32,235 nucleotides of DNA, taken from positions 1-32,235 of the forward strand of contig JAFLRY010000021.1 of NCBI GenBank assembly GCA_022511205.1, in the 5' to 3' direction. Of the stretch, positions 16,743 through 26,500 are shown one piece after another. Under the pieces are notes generated by a model. The model made no database searches. It saw only the letters and a program-made list of their open reading frames with translations, and was not told where the DNA came from. Position 1 is the first letter of the stretch; each line of letters starts with the position of its first letter. The position numbers were made by a program, and so were the translations under genes. The stretch is from Eubacterium sp. Its GTDB lineage: Bacteria > Bacillota > Clostridia > Oscillospirales > Acutalibacteraceae.

Positions 16743-17294
16743 ATGAAAAAAGTATTGGCAATTGCGCTCGCATTGATTATGTTATTTTCTTTTGCGGCAT
16801 GCGCACAGAGCAACCCGAACGGCGGCAACGAGACCCCCAATAACGCCCAGATCAATGCGGTTGATATTAGCAAGTATCCTGCCGATATAAACGAGTGGAG
16901 CGGTCAGAACTTCATTGACTACTTCAAGGAAGCAGGCGTGTTCGTTGATGAAGGCGATAAAGAGACCTGGCTTCAGGATCACGCAATGTATTGGCCCGGA
17001 ACGCCTGTTAATGAGTGCGCAGGATTTTGGGATGACGCAGGCAGCATTTTTGTTATGCTCTTCATTCTTAAAGAGGATCTTGCCGATTCAACACCTGAGG
17101 CTTATGCCGATATGCTGAATGGTATCAAAGAAAACAAGAAGATAGATTTGGAAATGCAGGCTATGCCTATCGATCATCTGCTCGGAAACGTAGCGTTCTG
17201 CACTTCATTAACCACTGATGAAGATACTTACAACGCTATGGAAGCTGCTTACAACCAGCTTGTTTCTGATCTTGGTGTAACTCCCGAGTTCTAA
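16743..17294 (+). CDS. Small lipoprotein of unknown function, paralogue B
   Basis: A 183-residue lipoprotein 22 bp after its paralogue. The first 28 residues are almost identical to paralogue A (lipobox FAAC, Cys20, same NPNGG linker). The mature domain is more divergent but keeps SKYPAD, ETWLQ and AAYNQL...GVTPEF. Near-identical signal peptides with diverged mature parts suggest selection on different binding or partner functions after duplication, or gene conversion limited to the 5' end. AAAGGAGA precedes the start. It is the last gene of the probable operon. Confidence 0.88.
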   Translation: MKKVLAIALALIMLFSFAACAQSNPNGGNETPNNAQINAVDISKYPADINEWSGQNFIDYFKEAGVFVDEGDKETWLQDHAMYWPGTPVNECAGFWDDAGSIFVMLFILKEDLADSTPEAYADMLNGIKENKKIDLEMQAMPIDHLLGNVAFCTSLTTDEDTYNAMEAAYNQLVSDLGVTPEF

Positions 17295-17607
17295 AAAAAT
17301 TACATAATTAAATCATCAGTGTCTGCGGCGACAAGGGCAAAGAGAAGCGATTCAGAACATGGTTTTGGCTTATCTCTATGTTAAAACACTTGAAATACAG
17401 CAAGTATTCCTGTGTTTTTTGCCTTTCCGTTGCAGGCACTTTCTTTTGGTTTGCATTAGTAAAGGCAAAACCGACAAGCCTAAAGCAAGCCGTGGGTGTT
17501 AGAGAAACGGAAGGCTACGAAAAGATATTAGATACGCTGAAAATCGAAGATAAGCGGGTGTGGCTGTACAGATTAACACCGATTATAAGCAAAACGAACA
17601 GATTATC
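17295..17607. other. Intergenic stretch without a supported gene
   Basis: It holds a terminator-like hairpin (17383-17420) and no convincing gene. A 77-codon frame starting at 17378 would run through the hairpin, has no Shine-Dalgarno site and encodes nothing recognisable. The sequence around 17315-17380 and 17460-17600 is richer in G and C than typical spacers here and may be the remains of an eroded gene. Confidence 0.5.
17383..17420 (+). terminator. Probable terminator of the exporter/foldase/lipoprotein operon
   Basis: Outer pairing AACAC/GTGTT and inner pairing AATAC/GTATT with an internal loop, followed by T6. It lies ~90 bp after the last lipoprotein stop; no other hairpin with a T-run was seen between them. 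Confidence 0.6.
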
Positions 17608-17636
17608 TTGATTTGATATAGACGTAATGGTATATT
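17608..17636 (+). promoter_or_regulatory. Candidate promoter of the cysteine desulfidase-like gene
   Basis: TTGATT (17608-17613), a 17-bp spacer and TATATT (17631-17636), about 40 bp before the start codon. Confidence 0.5.
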
Positions 17637-17680
17637 AATTATAGCAGAATAATTTTTTTAGATTTCACGGAGAAAGCGCG

Positions 17681-18949
17681 ATGAACGAGAGAATATATAA
17701 TGCGTATCTTTTTATACTGCACCGTGAGCTTGTGCCCGCAATGGGTTGCACGGAGCCGATTTCCGTTGCATATGCGGGCGCGCTTGCGAAAAAAGCTTTG
17801 GGCGCCTTGCCTGAACGCATAGAGCTTTGCGTAAGCGGAAATATCATTAAAAACGTGAAAAGCGTTATCGTGCCTCACACGAACGGAAGAAAGGGCTTGA
17901 GTACAGCCGTATGCGCGGGTATCGTGTTCGGCGATCCTGAGCGGGAGCTGGAGGTCCTTTCGGACGTGAGCGAGGAACAGCTGAAAACGCTTGACGCTTA
18001 TCTTGAAAAGACCGAGGTAAGCGTTACCCGATCTGAAGCACGCTGTCCTTTCGATATTCAGGTAAGGGTTTTCAGCGGCGAAAAAAGCGCCTTCGTACGC
18101 ATTATCGGAGACCACACCAACGTTGTTGAGATCAGGAGCGGGGATAAAACCATAGTTTCCAAGCCTTATACAGAGGAACTTTCGGGCTTACCGGAGGAAT
18201 ATACACTGCTGAATATCGCGGATATCGTTGATTTTGCCGAAGAGGCGAAAATAGCAGATGTGGCTGATATTTTGGATAGGCAGATAGAATATAACACGGC
18301 AATTGCTGAGCAGGGGTTGACAGGGAAATTCGGCGCGGGAATAGGAAAAATTCTGCTTGATTCTTACGGAAACGCCGCGCAAAACCGCGCCAAGGCGTGG
18401 GCAGCGGCAGGCTCAGATGCGCGAATGAACGGCTGTGAGCTTCCCGTGGTCATAAACTCAGGAAGCGGAAATCAGGGCATAACCGCTTCACTTCCCGTTA
18501 TCGTTTACGCGAAAGAGCTGGGCGTGACCCAAGAGAAGCTTTACCGCGCGCTCATCGTTTCAAATCTTGTAACGATACGCCTGAAAAGAGAGATCGGCTG
18601 TCTCTCTGCCTACTGCGGAGCAACGAGCGCCGGAGCGGGTGCGGGAGCCGGAATTTCCTATCTTTACGGCGGCGGCTTCAGAGAGGTATCCCACACGATC
18701 GTAAACACCCTCGCTATAAATTCGGGAATGATCTGTGACGGAGCGAAATCCTCCTGTGCGGCAAAAATCGCTTCCGCTGTTGGTGCCGGCTTGCTTGGAA
18801 TGTATATGTATATAAACGGCAAAGAGTTTTTCGGCGGAGACGGCATAGTTGTAAAAGGCGTTGAAAATACTATTGATGCGGTCAGCGACCTTGCGAGAGA
18901 CGGTATGCGTGAAACCGATGAGGAGATCATCAGGATCATGCTGAGATAG
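17681..18949 (+). CDS. cyuA: L-cysteine desulfidase / serine dehydratase alpha-like protein (UPF0597, CyuA type)
   Basis: This 422-residue protein belongs to the UPF0597/YhaM group. CyuA-type members break down L-cysteine to pyruvate, H2S and ammonia using an oxygen-sensitive [4Fe-4S] cluster. The family signature MGCTEPIS is at 22-29, and Gly-rich conserved segments follow (SGSGNQGI at ~260-267; AGAGAG near 320; GMICDGAKSSC at 349-359). By spacing with characterised members, Cys23, Cys312 and Cys352 are the probable cluster ligands. The start is supported by GGAGA 7 nt upstream. A 64-bp gap with its own Shine-Dalgarno site leads to the flavoprotein gene, so the three genes 17681-22756 may be one operon. 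Activity on serine or other substrates cannot be excluded. Confidence 0.87.
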   Translation: MNERIYNAYLFILHRELVPAMGCTEPISVAYAGALAKKALGALPERIELCVSGNIIKNVKSVIVPHTNGRKGLSTAVCAGIVFGDPERELEVLSDVSEEQLKTLDAYLEKTEVSVTRSEARCPFDIQVRVFSGEKSAFVRIIGDHTNVVEIRSGDKTIVSKPYTEELSGLPEEYTLLNIADIVDFAEEAKIADVADILDRQIEYNTAIAEQGLTGKFGAGIGKILLDSYGNAAQNRAKAWAAAGSDARMNGCELPVVINSGSGNQGITASLPVIVYAKELGVTQEKLYRALIVSNLVTIRLKREIGCLSAYCGATSAGAGAGAGISYLYGGGFREVSHTIVNTLAINSGMICDGAKSSCAAKIASAVGAGLLGMYMYINGKEFFGGDGIVVKGVENTIDAVSDLARDGMRETDEEIIRIMLR

Positions 18950-19013
18950 CTGAGATTTTCTGTTATGGAAAATCGAGATTTACCAATTAGAATACCTATT
19001 TAGGAGAAAATCA

Positions 19014-19883
19014 ATGGAACGAGTGGATATAGCAATAATCGGAAGCGGCCCCGCGGGTATCTCCGCGGCGATCAACGCGCAGATACGCCACAAGAGCTTT
19101 TATCTTTTCGGCAGCGCCGCCCTCAGCGACAAGGTTCAGCGCTCTGAGCTGATTTCAAATTATCCCGCCCTGCCCGATATCAGCGGAGCGGAGCTAAATG
19201 AACGCTTAACGGAGCATTTGAAAAAGGCGCAGATACCGGTAACGGAAAAGCGCATTACGGGCATTTACAAAATGAAAAGCTGTTTCGTTCTGCTTGCAGA
19301 TCAGGAAGAGTTCGAAGCCAAAAGCGTTATTATTGCCACGGGAACGGAAGCAGTGAAGCCCATAAAGGGCGAAAGGGAGCTTCTCGGCAGGGGCGTCAGC
19401 TATTGTGCCACCTGTGACGGAAACCTTTATAAGGGCAAGACGATCGCCGTTGTTTGCGATAACGCGCCTATGGAGGAGGAAGCCGATTATTTAGCCGATC
19501 TGGCGGGCAAGGTCTATTATCTTCCGCTGTTTCAGGGCGGCAGTTTTTCTGCTGAGAACGCTGAAACGCTTTCGTCACCTATAACCGAAGTTTTGGGAGA
19601 ACAGCGCGTTAACGGTATCCGCCTTAAAAACGGCGAAGAGATCGCAGTTGACGGCGTGTTCTTTCTGAAACAGTCCGTTTCTCCCGCGGTTTTGCTGAGG
19701 GGGCTTGAAACAGAGGGCGGACACGTCACTGTAAACCGCGCTATGGAAACAAGCGTTAAGGGATGCTTTGCGGCAGGGGACTGCACGGGGCTTCCGTATC
19801 AGATAACAAAAGCGATGGGCGAGGGGAATATCGCCGCCCACTCCGCATTCAAATATCTTTCAGATAAGGAGAACGTGAAATGA
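19014..19883 (+). CDS. Thioredoxin-reductase-like flavoprotein lacking NADPH-binding motifs (possible ferredoxin-dependent FFTR)
   Basis: A 289-residue flavoprotein of the low-molecular-weight thioredoxin reductase fold. The FAD-binding GSGPAG motif is at 10-15, the redox-active Cys131-Ala-Thr-Cys134 is followed by Asp-Gly, and the second FAD motif (CFAAGDCTG) is at ~251-259. In the pyridine-nucleotide domain the usual GGGxxA...EEA is replaced by VCDNAPMEEEA (147-157), and the HRR motif that reads NADPH is absent (YYLPLF). Clostridial ferredoxin-dependent flavin thioredoxin reductases have this size and the same losses, so ferredoxin is the more probable donor. The stop overlaps the peptidase start by ATGA. 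The partner could be the thioredoxin at 15809. An inactive or differently specific reductase is the alternative. Confidence 0.85.
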   Translation: MERVDIAIIGSGPAGISAAINAQIRHKSFYLFGSAALSDKVQRSELISNYPALPDISGAELNERLTEHLKKAQIPVTEKRITGIYKMKSCFVLLADQEEFEAKSVIIATGTEAVKPIKGERELLGRGVSYCATCDGNLYKGKTIAVVCDNAPMEEEADYLADLAGKVYYLPLFQGGSFSAENAETLSSPITEVLGEQRVNGIRLKNGEEIAVDGVFFLKQSVSPAVLLRGLETEGGHVTVNRAMETSVKGCFAAGDCTGLPYQITKAMGEGNIAAHSAFKYLSDKENVK

Positions 19884-22756
19884 AATTAGCTGTTGGAACT
19901 GTACTGTGCGGTTTTACCGTAACGAGAGTCAGAGAGGTCAAGGAGCTTAACGCCGAACTCATCGAAATGAGCCACAACAAAACCGGCGCGGCGCTTTGCT
20001 GGATGAATGATAAAGAGGAAAACAAGCTGTTTTCCGTAGCGTTTAAAACAATTCCTAATGACAGCACGGGGGTATTTCATATCCTTGAGCATTCCGTGCT
20101 TTGCGGCTCTGAAAAATATCCTGTAAAAGAGCCGTTTGTTGATCTTCTTAAAAGCTCGATGAATACCTTTTTAAACGCGATGACCTATCCCGATAAAACG
20201 GTTTACCCCGTATCCAGCCGCAACGAGCGAGATTATCTGAATCTCGCTTCAGTTTATCTTGACGCGGTGTTCGCTCCCGCTCTGACTGAAAACCGTTTCA
20301 TTTTCTGGCAGGAAGGAATCCATACTGAGTTAAACGACGGCGAGCCATCGTATAAGGGTGTAGTTTTCAATGAAATGAAGGGCGCTATGTCCGGCGTGAA
20401 CGATCGCATAGAGCAGAGCCTCAATCAGCTTATTTTCCCGGATAACTGCTATCGCTTCAATTCAGGCGGCGAGCCGTCGGTAATACCTGATCTCACTTAT
20501 GAAAAATACGTGGATACGTACCGCAAATTCTATCATCCCTCAAACGCGCGCTTTTTCCTTGACGGCGATATTCCTCTTGAAGAAACGCTCTCAATGATCA
20601 ATTCCTATCTTGAGAAATATGAAAAAGAGGATAAGGAATTTGATATACCTACTCAGCTTCCCGTTTCCAACGAAATGTCCGCATACTACGAAATAGACAG
20701 CGAGGAAAGCGCGGAAAGAAAAGCCCTTTTCGCTTTGGGAAAAATCATCGGCTCTTGGAAGGATAAGGATAAGATCACAGCCATCAAGGTGCTGTGTGAG
20801 GTGCTTGCCGCCACAAACGAATCGCCGCTGAAGCGCGCCGTTTTATCTTCAGGTCTTGCTGATGACGTGGAAATGAACGTAATGGAGGATCTCTCCCAGC
20901 CGTATCTTATGATCTTGGTAAGAAATATGGAGGATCAAAACAGCGGTGCTGTAAGGGAACTCATTAAGAACACTGCCGAAAAGCTCGTTAAAGACGGAAT
21001 AGATAAGAAATCCATTCACGCATCAATCAACCGATTATCCTTTAACTGCAAGCAGTTGCCCGAGCCTAAGGGCCTGTATAATGCGCTCGATTCCTATAAA
21101 AGCTGGCTTTACGGCGGAGATCCGCTGCTTTATCTCGTTTATGATGAAACGATCGAATTATTGAGAAAAATGGCGGATAACGGTGGCTTTGAGGAATTGC
21201 TTTCGGAGCTTCTTTGCGATGAAACAGGCGTTTCCGTATTACATATGCTTCCCTCCTACACTCTCGGAGAGGAAGAGAGACAGACTGAAGCCGACAGACT
21301 TGAGCGGGAGGTTTCTGCTCTGAGCGAAGATGAAATAAAAGAATTGCTTCAAAACAACGAAAGGCTTTCAGCTTGGCAGCAAACGCCCGATTCTCCCGAA
21401 GCGTCGGCAACGCTCCCAACGCTTCCGCTGAGTGCCGTTAAGGACTGCCCCGAATTATTTGAAACACGGGAAAGTAAAATTGGCGGAGTGACCGTGCTTT
21501 ACCACCCGATGCAGACCAATGGAATAGTTTACCTGTCTATGTATTTCCCGCTGACTGCTTTCAGCCTTTCGGAGCTTACGCAATTAGCCATACTTCCCGC
21601 ACTTTTCGGCGAACTTCCAACGAATAAGCATACAGCCGCAGAGCTTCAGCAGGAGATCAAAACATATATAGGAAGCCTGAATTTCGGTGTTGACGTTTTC
21701 GGCAAAGACGGCGAAGCAACGAAATGCACCCCCTGCATTACCGTTCACGCAGGCATACTGAGGGAAAATCTTTCCGTTGCTCTGCCGCTCATAGCAGAGA
21801 TACTCACCCAAACGAAGCTTGACGATCCCGAAAAAATCAGGGAACTCCTTATGCAAAGCTATGAGGAATCCCGCCATATGGCTATAGGCAACGGACACGC
21901 CCTTGGCTTACAGGCTGTCAGAGCGCAGTATACGGCAAAAGGTGCTGTGACGGAAGCAATAAACGGTTACACGTTTTTTAAATTCCTGCACCGCTTTGCT
22001 GAGAATTTTGATGAGATGATATATGATTATATTTCGCTTATCACGCAAGCTCAGGCGAAGGCTGTCTGCAAGGCAGGGCTCACGCTCAGCGTAGCTTCTT
22101 CAAATGAGGTGTCTGTTGAGGCTCTGCTGTCTGAGCTTCCAGAGGGCAAGGCGATGCCTGAGGAAGCGGAATATAAAACGGCGCTTCCTAAGAAAATGGG
22201 CATTCGTATTCCCGCCCAGATCGCTTACGCGGTTAAGGGATATCATCTGTCCGAATGCGGTATGAAAAACGCGGGAAGCCTTAGAGTTACAAGCAATATC
22301 ATAACGTTTAGCTATCTTTGGAATGAGGTGCGCGTTCAGGGCGGAGCCTACGGAACAGGTTTTCCTGTTGGGCGTGACGGAGCGCTTGCTTGTTATTCCT
22401 ACCGTGATCCGTCGCCGGAGCGTTCGCTTGAGATTTACGATGCTATCTCTGATTTCATCAACGCGTTTTGCGAAAGCAATGAGGAGCTTGATAAGTACAT
22501 CATCTCAGCAGTTGCCGCAACGGAGCCGCTCAAAGCCCCGGCGGAGCAGAGCTATTCCGCAGACGAGCTTTGGTTTGCCGGTGTTACTGATGAGGACAGA
22601 ATCAAAACCCGCCGCGAAATGCTTTCAACCGATAAAAAAGCGCTTAAAGAATGGTGCGCCGCCTTTGAAAAAATGGCAGATGAGGGTGCTGTATGCGTAG
22701 TTGGCCCGGATGCCGCTTTAAATGAATGTGACGACCTTGCGGTTTATGAGCTGTAA
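19880..22756 (+). CDS. M16C-family zinc metallopeptidase (PreP/presequence protease-like)
   Basis: A 958-residue cytosolic peptidase (no signal peptide) with the usual length of the fused M16C group. The inverted zinc motif HILEH (His67, Glu70, His71) and the distal ligand Glu165 (FNEMKGAM) are intact, as are conserved neighbours SEKYPVKEPF and NAMTYPDKTVYPVSS. The middle third corresponds to the M16C-associated region and the last third to the inactive half that closes the chamber; GGAYGTGFPVG lies near 820-835. Family members degrade unstructured peptides of roughly 10-70 residues, such as cleaved targeting or signal peptides. Coupling to a redox flavoprotein by ATGA is notable, but no functional link is established. 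Confidence 0.93.
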   Translation: MKLAVGTVLCGFTVTRVREVKELNAELIEMSHNKTGAALCWMNDKEENKLFSVAFKTIPNDSTGVFHILEHSVLCGSEKYPVKEPFVDLLKSSMNTFLNAMTYPDKTVYPVSSRNERDYLNLASVYLDAVFAPALTENRFIFWQEGIHTELNDGEPSYKGVVFNEMKGAMSGVNDRIEQSLNQLIFPDNCYRFNSGGEPSVIPDLTYEKYVDTYRKFYHPSNARFFLDGDIPLEETLSMINSYLEKYEKEDKEFDIPTQLPVSNEMSAYYEIDSEESAERKALFALGKIIGSWKDKDKITAIKVLCEVLAATNESPLKRAVLSSGLADDVEMNVMEDLSQPYLMILVRNMEDQNSGAVRELIKNTAEKLVKDGIDKKSIHASINRLSFNCKQLPEPKGLYNALDSYKSWLYGGDPLLYLVYDETIELLRKMADNGGFEELLSELLCDETGVSVLHMLPSYTLGEEERQTEADRLEREVSALSEDEIKELLQNNERLSAWQQTPDSPEASATLPTLPLSAVKDCPELFETRESKIGGVTVLYHPMQTNGIVYLSMYFPLTAFSLSELTQLAILPALFGELPTNKHTAAELQQEIKTYIGSLNFGVDVFGKDGEATKCTPCITVHAGILRENLSVALPLIAEILTQTKLDDPEKIRELLMQSYEESRHMAIGNGHALGLQAVRAQYTAKGAVTEAINGYTFFKFLHRFAENFDEMIYDYISLITQAQAKAVCKAGLTLSVASSNEVSVEALLSELPEGKAMPEEAEYKTALPKKMGIRIPAQIAYAVKGYHLSECGMKNAGSLRVTSNIITFSYLWNEVRVQGGAYGTGFPVGRDGALACYSYRDPSPERSLEIYDAISDFINAFCESNEELDKYIISAVAATEPLKAPAEQSYSADELWFAGVTDEDRIKTRREMLSTDKKALKEWCAAFEKMADEGAVCVVGPDAALNECDDLAVYEL

Positions 22757-22836
22757 TACAACTTTATAGAATTTCACTTGAGTTTTCAGCCGTGATTTGG
22801 CTAATGGATTAGGTTCTTATTATTCGTCAATAAAAT

Positions 22837-22874
22837 AGGGAGCATTTTTGATTTGAAATGCTCCCTGTTTTTTT
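22837..22874. terminator. Terminator between convergent genes
   Basis: An 11-bp perfect stem (AGGGAGCATTT, 22837-22847, with 22856-22866) closes an 8-nt loop and leads into G-T7 on the + strand. On the minus strand the hairpin is followed by ATTTTATT, so it may also end the minus operon. Confidence 0.9.
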
Positions 22875-22910
22875 ATTAAGTTTTAATTGTGTGAGTCAGA
22901 CAAACCTCTA

Positions 22911-23537
22911 TTACGAAATCCCCCAAGCGTTTTTCCATGCATCGATTCCCGGTGAATTATCCGGGGTGTCCGTAGAGCCTACCGCCTGCACGGTTTGTAC
23001 GATGACCTCCACGCTGAGCGTGTAGCCCTCTATAGGTGCCGCGTTTACCTGCCGGCATTCATTAATAAGAACAGAGGTTTTACCGTTGCTTTCAACGGGG
23101 CTTTTGAAATAATAGAAGCCGTCGTCTCTAAGCACCCAATCGTCCGTAGCGCCGGTATTCAGGCTAATAGTATAATCGCCGTTGTAACCGATAATTTCAT
23201 TTTCGTTGTCAAATATCGGCGTCGCTTCGGTCGGCTTAGAAAAATAAACTATGCCGCTCTCATTCTGCCAGGTATAGACGATCGCCACCCTTACGTAAAC
23301 GGGGTATTCAGTAAGTCCGACCTTAAAGTAAAGATCTTTCTTGACCGTGTTATCAAACTCCTCAAACTTCTCAATGATCTCAGGAGTAACAGAGTCAGCG
23401 GGTATAAAAGTATTATTTACTTCAACGGAATTTTTTAAATAAGCCGCAAAGACGGACGTTGCAACTACAGCTACAATCATAGCAATGGTCATTGCCGTTA
23501 TGCCAAAGCGAGATATTCGCTTGCTTTTTTGTTTCAC
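22911..23537 (-). CDS. TasA/camelysin-like secreted fibre subunit
   Basis: A 208-residue protein with a basic N-terminus and a long hydrophobic signal sequence ending ATSVFAAYL. A beta-rich domain follows: KKDLYFKVGLTEYPVYVRVAI, a WVLRDDGFYYFKSPV hairpin, and a C-terminal VQTVQAVGSTD...AWKNAWG. This pattern is familiar from clostridial SipW-type-signal proteins related to TasA and CalY, which polymerise into biofilm fibres or sit on the cell surface. The start is GTG 23537, with AAAGGGAG 7 nt upstream. It follows the giant gene by only 17 bp. No SipW-type signal peptidase is present in the window. Family membership is from pattern recognition; polymerisation is an inference. Confidence 0.78.
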   Translation of the reverse strand: MKQKSKRISRFGITAMTIAMIVAVVATSVFAAYLKNSVEVNNTFIPADSVTPEIIEKFEEFDNTVKKDLYFKVGLTEYPVYVRVAIVYTWQNESGIVYFSKPTEATPIFDNENEIIGYNGDYTISLNTGATDDWVLRDDGFYYFKSPVESNGKTSVLINECRQVNAAPIEGYTLSVEVIVQTVQAVGSTDTPDNSPGIDAWKNAWGIS

Positions 23538-23554
23538 TCTGTTGCTCCCTTTCG

Positions 23555-26500
23555 TTAGATTATTTCTTCAACATTTTCGGAAAAACTAAATTGGTTATTT
23601 TTGTGGTGTTCTCCGCCGAGCCAAACCTTTTTATTTCGCTCGTTAGTGAAATCAGCGTGGGCGGGGGATGTTAAAGTATTGGCAGAATTGACAGTTATCG
23701 GCATTTTCTGCTTGCATTTTCCGTCCTCATACCTCCATGCCCAGTTATTGATTTCCTCAACCGTGTAATTTCCGGCAGGGCAGTCAACAATAGTTTTACC
23801 GCCGCCGGAAACGGATACGATCAGCTCCTCACCTGTTTCCTCATTGGTGATTTTATAAAGGAAGGTTTCGCCGGGCTTGCCACCTGTTTCAGTGATGGCA
23901 AGGTAACCGGGACCGGGCTTGATCTGCGTGTTGACAACATCTACCCGGATCATCGTACCGTCCGTAAAAGCGCCGGTCTCGTTGGTGTAAGTCGTGGTAT
24001 ATCCATCGTACGACCCTTCCGCGACGGTATAGGTTACACTTCCGTCAGCCGGAATATCCAATACCAAAAACTTGCTTTCGTTGTCTTTGAGGCTGAAAGT
24101 AGCCACACCGTTTCTAAAGATCTCATCGGTATATGCTGTATCACTCAGTGTTACTGTGAAGGTGAACGAGCCGACTTCTTGTTTGCCGTCCGTTCTCACT
24201 ACCCTCTTGGTGACGTAGAGGCTGGGCTTGTTGACAGTATTTATATAAGTCTCTTCCGTCTGAACACCCAGCGCAAGGTCTCCGCTTCTGATATACATTT
24301 TACCGTCAAGATGCCAGGTTTCACCATCTTTCGGCTCGGTTTCGATGGCTGTGTACCGTATCGCACTCTCTGGATCGTTCGGTGCAGGCAGAACGATTAC
24401 ATAGTAATCGCTGTCTTTGAGGGAGAACGCAGTGTCGTTGGCATCAAGAACTCCGTACCAGATATTGTCACCGGCGTCAAGCGGGCTGATCGGATTCCCG
24501 AGAGAACGGGTAATTTGTTGCGCCGACTCCATTTGAAGCTTATACGAGGTGGCCTTATATTTGATATTGCCCTTTGCGTCTACTCCCGTTTTCCGATAGG
24601 CGGTCACATTGTAATAGTAGTTGCCCCCATCATCCTGCGGTGGTGTTTCGTTCTCCGGCAGGGTGAATTGCAGTTGGTATCCAAAGTTATGACTCCACAA
24701 GCTATGTCCGGCAGGTGCCATAACCTCGCAGTTGATGCGCATTGAAAGGGTGGAGTTGGTGAAGGTCAGGGTTTGCACTACATTTTGCTCACCTACCTCA
24801 AAATTAACGGTGGCGGAAACCTGCTGAACATCTTCTTTGGAATTCTGGACTGATTTTTCACTGCCCACCAGTTGCCCATCTTCCGGGATGATCCAACCTT
24901 CCTTAGCGGCGCTGCCGTCTGAAGACTGATATGTTACCGACGTTTTGTAGGCGTTACCGCTTTTGCTTCCAAGTTCAGTAACGGTATATTGTCCGTCGGA
25001 AACGTACAGAGAGATCCCATCGCCGTTTTTCAGCGTAAAGTAAGTAACTTGTTCATTGCCGTCTATGCTTACGATCTCACCGTTCTTGAATTCAACAAGC
25101 CAGGCGTCATCGTCTGTGCGGTCTCTCAAGTTGCCGTCCTCATCGTATACGAATTGGGGATATGCGTTGTATGTTCCGGTAAGAAAACTTTCATAGTTCT
25201 CTCCCACGCGTGCGTTTGTGATGGTGAAGTAGAACTCATCATTAGGTATAAACGGCTCTTCCTTAACTATCTTTTGGAACACGAGGCCGGCCTTATCTTC
25301 GTACATCCAGATACCGATATCGCCGCCGTCCCGTTTTACGACAAAGACGTCCTTGCCCAGTCGCTCAAATATTTCACTCAATTCAGGCGCTTCATCACCA
25401 ACGTTTGTTCCTTTTAATAAGGCCTCTAAAACGGCATCGTAATTATCATTCTCGCCGCCTTTTTCAATATACTCCCGGAGAGCCTTCTCAATATCTTCTT
25501 TTACGGTGGCGTTGTTAACTTCATTCCAGAAGGTATAGGTGGGGTGATTTGCGATCCAGTCACGGAGCGGCTTCGCGTCTTTGTTAAGGAAAACGTAAAC
25601 CTGACCGCTTACGGTCATTTCCGTAACTACCGCATCCCAGTAATCGCTGAAGTCTTCCATATGAAGCTGACCTAAGTTGTCTACCCAGTTGAGAACAACG
25701 TTGTAAGTGAAGGGGTTTTCTATATGCTTCCATACAGGCATAAGGCGAAGAACATGAACGTCCGTATCGGCATTTCCGAACGCAGTGTGCTTAACAGCGT
25801 AATCGGAATACTGCTTAAGATCTATCGCTCCGCCGAGGAATTGGATATAGCTATTGTTTTCATCTTTTACAGGCGTGAAATCCTCGCCGACAAGTATCCA
25901 GTTTTGGAACATGTAATTTTTGTTATTGTCTTTCGGGCGTATCGTGCCGTATGTATCGCTGGCTATAGTTGCCATAGAGTAGAAAAGCAGATCGTAGAAG
26001 GAACCGTCGTTATCATCGTATTGATGCAAAATATCTTGGTATTGCGGCGGAACGTTTCCGGTTTCATCCTCTGCCAGCTTCCACAGAGCGCATACTTCCG
26101 GATCGTGCTTGAAAAACGGCATACTCTCAGGATCTATATCGATCGCATTTGATTTTTCATTCTTTTGGTGATCTTGCATCCATTCTTCCGTCAGCTTCAC
26201 CAGTCCGGTTTCTGAGTCTGAGTCCAAAACGAAACCGTTCCAGTTACTGTATTCCGGCAAATAACGTACCGTGTATTTGATCGTACGGGCAACAACGGTG
26301 AGCAGAGCAAACTGGTAATTTTTATTGGTATTTTTATTAAGTTGGTTCGTAACACGAATATAGTAATAGCCGTCTCCGCCGTCATAGATATACCGGGAAT
26401 CCAGTTTTGTGCCGTCAGGGACATCGTTTAAAGATAGAATGTGATGGTAAGATGTTATGTTTCCTTCGTCGTCAAGCGTAACGGATGCTTGATCATTGAT

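Noticed and set aside
17378-17611. 77-codon frame before the cysteine desulfidase gene.
   Set aside because: No Shine-Dalgarno site, it overlaps a terminator hairpin at its start, and the product is unrecognisable.
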